A stretch of DNA of 55,274 nucleotides. Source: Actinomycetota bacterium (GTDB lineage: Bacteria; Actinomycetota; Actinomycetes; S36-B12; UBA5976). The position numbers and the translations under genes were made by a program. The notes beneath the pieces were generated by a model. That model worked only from the letters and a program-made list of their open reading frames with translations. It searched no databases and was not told the DNA's origin. Below, piece after piece: positions 51,796-55,274 of the stretch. Positions within the stretch are counted from its first letter, which is position 1, and each line of letters opens with the position of its first letter. The stretch covers positions 1-55,274 of the forward strand of contig RFTJ01000007.1 of assembly GCA_009923495.1 (NCBI GenBank), read 5' to 3'.

Positions 51796-51868
51796 GGCCA
51801 GCGAGGGGACTTGAACCCCTAACCCCCTGTTTACAAGACAGGTGCGCTACCAATTGCGCCACGCCGGC
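51796..51868 (-). tRNA. tRNA-Thr(TGT)
   Basis: 73 bases: acceptor GCCGGCG/CGCTGGC (one G-U), D-arm GCGC/GCGC, anticodon stem CCTGT/ACAGG with loop CTTGTAA (anticodon TGT), T-arm AGGGG-TTCAAGT-CCCCT. Discriminator reads C. Unlike the other four tRNAs here, CCA is encoded, at 51795-51793. Confidence 0.95.
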
Positions 51869-52005
51869 ATCGGGTCATCAAAGTCTGGCTATGAAAACCA
51901 CGCCCCCACAGTCTAGAAAATTTGTCCCGAAATCCCAAAATTGGGGTCGAATAATTCGGCCGGAAAGCACTATGCCAACCGACAAATTCATGGCAGACTT
52001 AAGGG

Positions 52006-52077
52006 GTTGCTCACAGCAACGGCTGTAGTTAACTACTACAGACCTTTACAACGGATCGTCCGACACGTACCTGTCGG
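52006..52077 (+). promoter_or_regulatory. Three consecutive hairpins in the leader of the sugar-importer ATPase
   Basis: Inverted pairs GTTGC/GCAAC (52006-52020), CTGTAGT/ACTACAG (52023-52041) and CCGACA/TGTCGG (52060-52077) follow each other, and the last ends just before the GAAGGAG ribosome site. None has a T-run. They may be operators for a sugar-responsive regulator or a structured 5' leader. The remaining 51869-52005 shows nothing I recognise. Confidence 0.4.
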
Positions 52078-52092
52078 TGAAGGAGAAACATA

Positions 52093-53181
52093 ATGGCGAC
52101 TGTCCGCTTTGACCTAGCAACTCGCATTTACCCCGGTGGCACCGTTCCTGCCGTGGACAAACTTGAACTTGAAATCGCTGATGGCGAATTCCTAGTTCTC
52201 GTTGGTCCATCAGGTTGCGGTAAAACCACATCACTTCGCATGCTTGCTGGTCTAGAAGAAATCGATGAAGGTCGTATTTGGATTGGTGACCGTGATGTTA
52301 CCAACGTGGCGCCGAAAGATCGCGACATCGCGATGGTGTTCCAGAACTATGCGCTGTACCCACACATGACCGTTGCCGAAAACATGGGCTTTGGTCTCAA
52401 GATTGCTGGTGTCAACAAAGGTGAGATTGCCAGCCGTGTAGCCGAAGCTGCAAAGATTCTTGACCTAACCCCATACCTAGAGCGCAAGCCAAAGGCACTT
52501 TCTGGCGGTCAGCGTCAGCGCGTTGCCATGGGTCGCGCGATCGTGCGTAACCCTCAGGTGTTCTTGATGGACGAACCGCTTTCAAACTTGGACGCAAAAC
52601 TTCGCGTTCAGACCCGTACTCAGATCGCCTCATTGCAGCGTCGTCTAGGTGTGACCACTGTTTATGTGACTCACGATCAGACCGAAGCTATGACCATGGG
52701 TGATCGCGTTGCTGTTATGAAAGACGGTCTCTTGCAGCAGGTTGACACTCCGCAGAATCTATACGACAAACCACGCAATGCGTTTGTTGCCGGATTCATT
52801 GGCTCTCCTGCGATGAACTTGATTGATGTAGCAATCACAAATGGTGGCGTAGATCTAAACGGACACCATGTTCCACTTTCCCAAGATGTATTGGGTAAAG
52901 CTGCCTCTGAAGGTTCATCGACTTTGACTCTTGGTCTTCGTCCAGAAGATCTACACCTAAGCAACGATGGCTTTGAGATGCTGGTCGATCTTGTTGAACT
53001 ACTTGGCGCTGATGCTTACATTTACGGTGAGGTAAAGGATGCTAATGGCGAAACCAAGATGATCACAGTTCGCGCAGACGGACGCATCACCACTCAGCGT
53101 GGCGAGACCGTACGCATTGCTTTGAACCCAGAAAATGTTCATGCATTCAGCGTGTCAACTGGCTTGAGCTACATTTACTAA
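52093..53181 (+). CDS. Sugar ABC importer ATPase (MsmK/UgpC/MalK family)
   Basis: 362 residues. Walker A VGPSGCGKTTSLRMLAGLE near 38, Q-loop VFQNYALYPHMT, signature LSGGQRQRVAMGRA near 137, Walker B VFLMDEPLSNLDAKLR and switch His in VYVTHDQTEAMT; then a C-terminal OB-type regulatory domain (TLGLRPEDLHL). This family energises binding-protein-dependent import of oligosaccharides or glycerol-phosphate. No permease or binding protein is adjacent, so it probably serves several importers, as MsmK does. Strong GAAGGAG before the ATG and a terminator right after suggest an independent, well-expressed gene. Confidence 0.96.
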   Translation: MATVRFDLATRIYPGGTVPAVDKLELEIADGEFLVLVGPSGCGKTTSLRMLAGLEEIDEGRIWIGDRDVTNVAPKDRDIAMVFQNYALYPHMTVAENMGFGLKIAGVNKGEIASRVAEAAKILDLTPYLERKPKALSGGQRQRVAMGRAIVRNPQVFLMDEPLSNLDAKLRVQTRTQIASLQRRLGVTTVYVTHDQTEAMTMGDRVAVMKDGLLQQVDTPQNLYDKPRNAFVAGFIGSPAMNLIDVAITNGGVDLNGHHVPLSQDVLGKAASEGSSTLTLGLRPEDLHLSNDGFEMLVDLVELLGADAYIYGEVKDANGETKMITVRADGRITTQRGETVRIALNPENVHAFSVSTGLSYIY

Positions 53182-53191
53182 ATTTCTAAAT

Positions 53192-53223
53192 AAAAAAGTC
53201 CGAGCAGTTGCTCGGACTTTTTT
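53192..53223. terminator. Intrinsic terminator, bidirectional
   Basis: GTCCGAGCA and TGCTCGGAC form a perfect 9-bp stem around GT (53198-53217), preceded by six A and followed by a run of T, giving a textbook terminator for the importer ATPase and, from the other strand, for rlmB, whose stop is 13 bases away. Confidence 0.95.
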
Positions 53224-53235
53224 ATTACCTAATAT

Positions 53236-54216
53236 TTATGGGCGGCGTAACCTAGCGATTTCATAAAGGGCAATGCCAGCGGCTACGCCCGCATTTAGTG
53301 ACTCGGTTTCATCAAACATCGGGATTGAGATGATGTTGTCGCAAGTATCGCGCACTAGGCGTGACATGCCAGTGGCTTCGCCACCAACCACTAGCACTAT
53401 TGGTCCGGTGGCAATACTGGCTGAAAACTCACTTAACTCGAGGTCGCCATCAGCATCTAGGCCAATGATTGTGCAACCTGCTTTCCGATAGGCAGTCAGC
53501 GTGCGGGTTAAGTTCGTTGCTCGAGCTACTGGCACACGCGACGCCGCGCCCGCTGATGTTTTCCACGCCGATGCAGTCATCCCCGCTGCCCGGCGTTCTG
53601 GGACCACAACCCCGTCTGCGCCAAATGCTGCTGCGCTACGAATAACCGCGCCAAGATTACGCGGATCAGTAACACCATCAAGTGCAACAATGAACGGTTG
53701 AAATTTGTTGGCGATGGCATCATCATAGATGTCCTGTGGGTCAGCGTAAGCATAAGCAGGTATTCTTAGGGCTACACCTTGATGTACTGCACCATCTGTC
53801 ATGCGGTCTAGTTCACCTCTCGGTGATTCAAGCAAACTCATACCTTGTTGATTTGCGAGTAACAAAATCTCTTTTAAGCGATCATCAGTTTCTACGTACT
53901 GCTGAACATACAATGCTGAAGCCGGAATTTCGGCTCGCAAACATTCGAGGACCGAGTTACGCCCAGCCACCCATTCGATTCCATCACGATCTTTAGGGCG
54001 ACTAACTCGCTTACTCGCTGCTGCACGCCCACCTTTGATAGCTGATTTTTCAGCGGCGCGCTTGCGTTTAGCGGCCGGATGCTTTGTCCGCTCTTCGGCT
54101 TTTGGAGTTGGGCCGCGACCTTCTAAGCGCTGTTTGCCTCTACCACCGGAGCCAACTAATGGCCCCTTGCCACTTTTACGAATTGCACCTTTGCGCTTGG
54201 AATTGCCGGCCATCAT
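53236..54216 (-). CDS. rlmB: 23S rRNA 2'-O-methyltransferase RlmB-like (SpoU/TrmH family)
   Basis: 326 residues. The first ~80 are a Lys/Arg/Gly-rich disordered tail, frequent in actinobacterial RlmB. Then the substrate-binding domain (VAGRNSVLECLRAEIPASALYV) and the SPOUT knot with motif 1 ALDGVTDPRNLGAVIRSA, motif 2 VLVVGGEATGMSRLVRD and motif 3 SIPMFDETESLNAGVAAGIALYE, which bind SAM. It methylates a 23S rRNA guanosine (G2251 in E. coli). The ATG overlaps the cysS stop (ATGA), a coupling known in Actinobacteria. Confidence 0.95.
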   Translation of the reverse strand: MMAGNSKRKGAIRKSGKGPLVGSGGRGKQRLEGRGPTPKAEERTKHPAAKRKRAAEKSAIKGGRAAASKRVSRPKDRDGIEWVAGRNSVLECLRAEIPASALYVQQYVETDDRLKEILLLANQQGMSLLESPRGELDRMTDGAVHQGVALRIPAYAYADPQDIYDDAIANKFQPFIVALDGVTDPRNLGAVIRSAAAFGADGVVVPERRAAGMTASAWKTSAGAASRVPVARATNLTRTLTAYRKAGCTIIGLDADGDLELSEFSASIATGPIVLVVGGEATGMSRLVRDTCDNIISIPMFDETESLNAGVAAGIALYEIARLRRP

Positions 54217-55274
54217 CGCTCCACATTCCAGCGCACACCATCGGCGCTATCTTCTAAGACAACTCCGATGTTTTTCAATTCATCTCGAATTGCATCAGCG
54301 GTTGCAAAATCTCTTTCTGCCTTAGCTGCAGTGCGGGCTGCTATGCGCTGTTGAACAAGTGAATTAGCAATTTCAGCCAACGAATCGCTGCTAGTTGCAC
54401 TGGACCAGTTCGGACTCAATGGATCAACACCCAAAACATCGAGCATCAATCGGGTCTGGGCCAATGAACTGGATGTGACCGATCGATTATTGGTCGCTAG
54501 GGCAGAGTTACCCTGCGTCACAACTCCTTGAAGTACCGCTAGAGCTGCCGGTACGTTTAGGTCTTCATTCATGGCAATAACAAACTCAGTTGGTAGCTCG
54601 GTACCTACATTCTCTGTACCGGCAACTTCACTTGCCCTGCGCACAAAGTTTTCAATCCGACCAAAAGCTACTGCTGACTCCTGTAGTGCGTCGTCAGAAA
54701 ATTCGAGATTGCTCCGATAGTGCGCACTGGCTAAATACCAACGAAGTTCAATTGGGCGCACTCGTTTAACGACTTCAGTCACTAGTAAGGAATTGCCCAG
54801 TGATTTACTCATCTTTTCGCCAGATGTAGTAACCCAGGCATTGTGTAACCAGAAGTTTGCAAAATCTGAACCAGCCGCCTTCGATTGGGCAACTTCGTTT
54901 TCATGATGCGGGAAAACTAAATCAAGCCCGCCGCCGTGAATGTCGAATGCCCTTCCTAAATATGCCTGCGCCATCGCCGAACATTCCAGGTGCCAGCCTG
55001 GCCGGCCGTCACCCCAAGGAGTTGGCCAAGATGGTTCACCTGGCTTAGCTGATTTCCATAAGGCAAAGTCGCGTGGGTCTTTCTTGCGACTATCAGTTGC
55101 TGAGTCTGCGGCTGGCAATAAATCATCAATGCGCTGGCCTGATAATTGGCCATAATCGGCAAATGAGCGCACATCGAAATAGACATCGCCATCAGCGGCG
55201 TATGCATGTCCACGATCAATCAGCTCTTGCATCATAGTAACCATCTGCGTGATGTGACCAGTTGCTCGTGGCTC
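54213..55274 (-). CDS. cysS: Cysteinyl-tRNA synthetase (N-terminus outside window)
   Basis: 354 codons of the class I synthetase that charges tRNA-Cys; the first third, including HIGH, lies beyond base 55274. The fragment begins EPRATGHITQM. Zinc ligands are visible in WHLECSAMAQ and FPHHENEVAQS; the ATP-site KMSKSLGN (GEKMSKSLGNSLLV) is intact, followed by the helical anticodon part to VRWNVER. Gene order cysS-rlmB is widely conserved. The stop overlaps the rlmB start by four bases. Confidence 0.97.
   Translation of the reverse strand, partial: EPRATGHITQMVTMMQELIDRGHAYAADGDVYFDVRSFADYGQLSGQRIDDLLPAADSATDSRKKDPRDFALWKSAKPGEPSWPTPWGDGRPGWHLECSAMAQAYLGRAFDIHGGGLDLVFPHHENEVAQSKAAGSDFANFWLHNAWVTTSGEKMSKSLGNSLLVTEVVKRVRPIELRWYLASAHYRSNLEFSDDALQESAVAFGRIENFVRRASEVAGTENVGTELPTEFVIAMNEDLNVPAALAVLQGVVTQGNSALATNNRSVTSSSLAQTRLMLDVLGVDPLSPNWSSATSSDSLAEIANSLVQQRIAARTAAKAERDFATADAIRDELKNIGVVLEDSADGVRWNVER

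Overview
The window reads as a piece of an actinobacterial chromosome of moderate to low GC. The evidence is a WhiB-family iron-sulfur regulator, several families essentially confined to Actinobacteria (DUF3499, DUF3073, DUF2530, DUF3027, DUF3263, DUF5522, a two-domain-length cold-shock protein, a class E-type sortase), and gene orders that I remember from mycobacteria: purK / sahH / SIS isomerase / manB / DUF3499 / metallopeptidase-like / whiB2; purS-Q-L and SCP2-like / purF / purM / DUF3073; DUF3263 / LytR_C near groEL. Short intergenic gaps, AT-leaning codons, a DNA photolyase and the many lone housekeeping genes are what one would expect of a planktonic freshwater actinobacterium (acI / Nanopelagicales-like), but that placement is inference.

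Layout. 1-7018: a leftward core block (purK partial, CPBP protease, sahH with a hairpin over its ribosome binding site, SIS-type phosphosugar isomerase, phosphomannomutase, DUF3499), then a rightward HExxH-less metallopeptidase-like gene and leftward whiB. 7211-10669: a surface protein with an LPNTG sorting motif and its sortase. 10675-11137: fragments of tRNA-Phe in direct and inverted orientation plus a near-perfect palindrome, beside tRNA-Glu, -Asp and -Phe. 11345-17846: purine biosynthesis (DUF3073, purM, purF, SCP2-like, purL, purQ, purS). 17926-29553: a surface glycopolymer locus (acyltransferase-SGNH, UDP-ManNAc dehydrogenase, two paralogous GT4 enzymes, UDP-GlcNAc 2-epimerase, Wzm/Wzt-type ABC exporter, then tRNA-Arg, DUF5522 and galE). 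29534-32768: a secreted DUF11 protein and an NlpC/P60 hydrolase behind a c-di-AMP (ydaO-type) riboswitch. 33032-35178: photolyase and pdxH. 35180-44233: one 3,017-residue secreted protein built largely from four ~510-residue repeats. 44401-51711: serC, a 29-codon membrane ORF, DUF2530/DUF3027 overlapping tail to tail, two cold-shock proteins, a lipoprotein, groEL under two CIRCE operators, LytR_C and DUF3263. 51793-55274: tRNA-Thr, a stand-alone MsmK/UgpC-type sugar-importer ATPase, rlmB and cysS (partial).

Working together: much of the window serves the cell surface. UDP-sugars are made by the epimerase and dehydrogenase, polymers are probably assembled by the GT4 pair, exported by the ABC-2 transporter and modified by the acyltransferase. 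Three large secreted proteins, one presumably sortase-attached, and a c-di-AMP-tuned peptidoglycan hydrolase complete the envelope theme. The rest is conserved housekeeping (purines, methyl cycle, PLP, serine, chaperone, tRNA charging).
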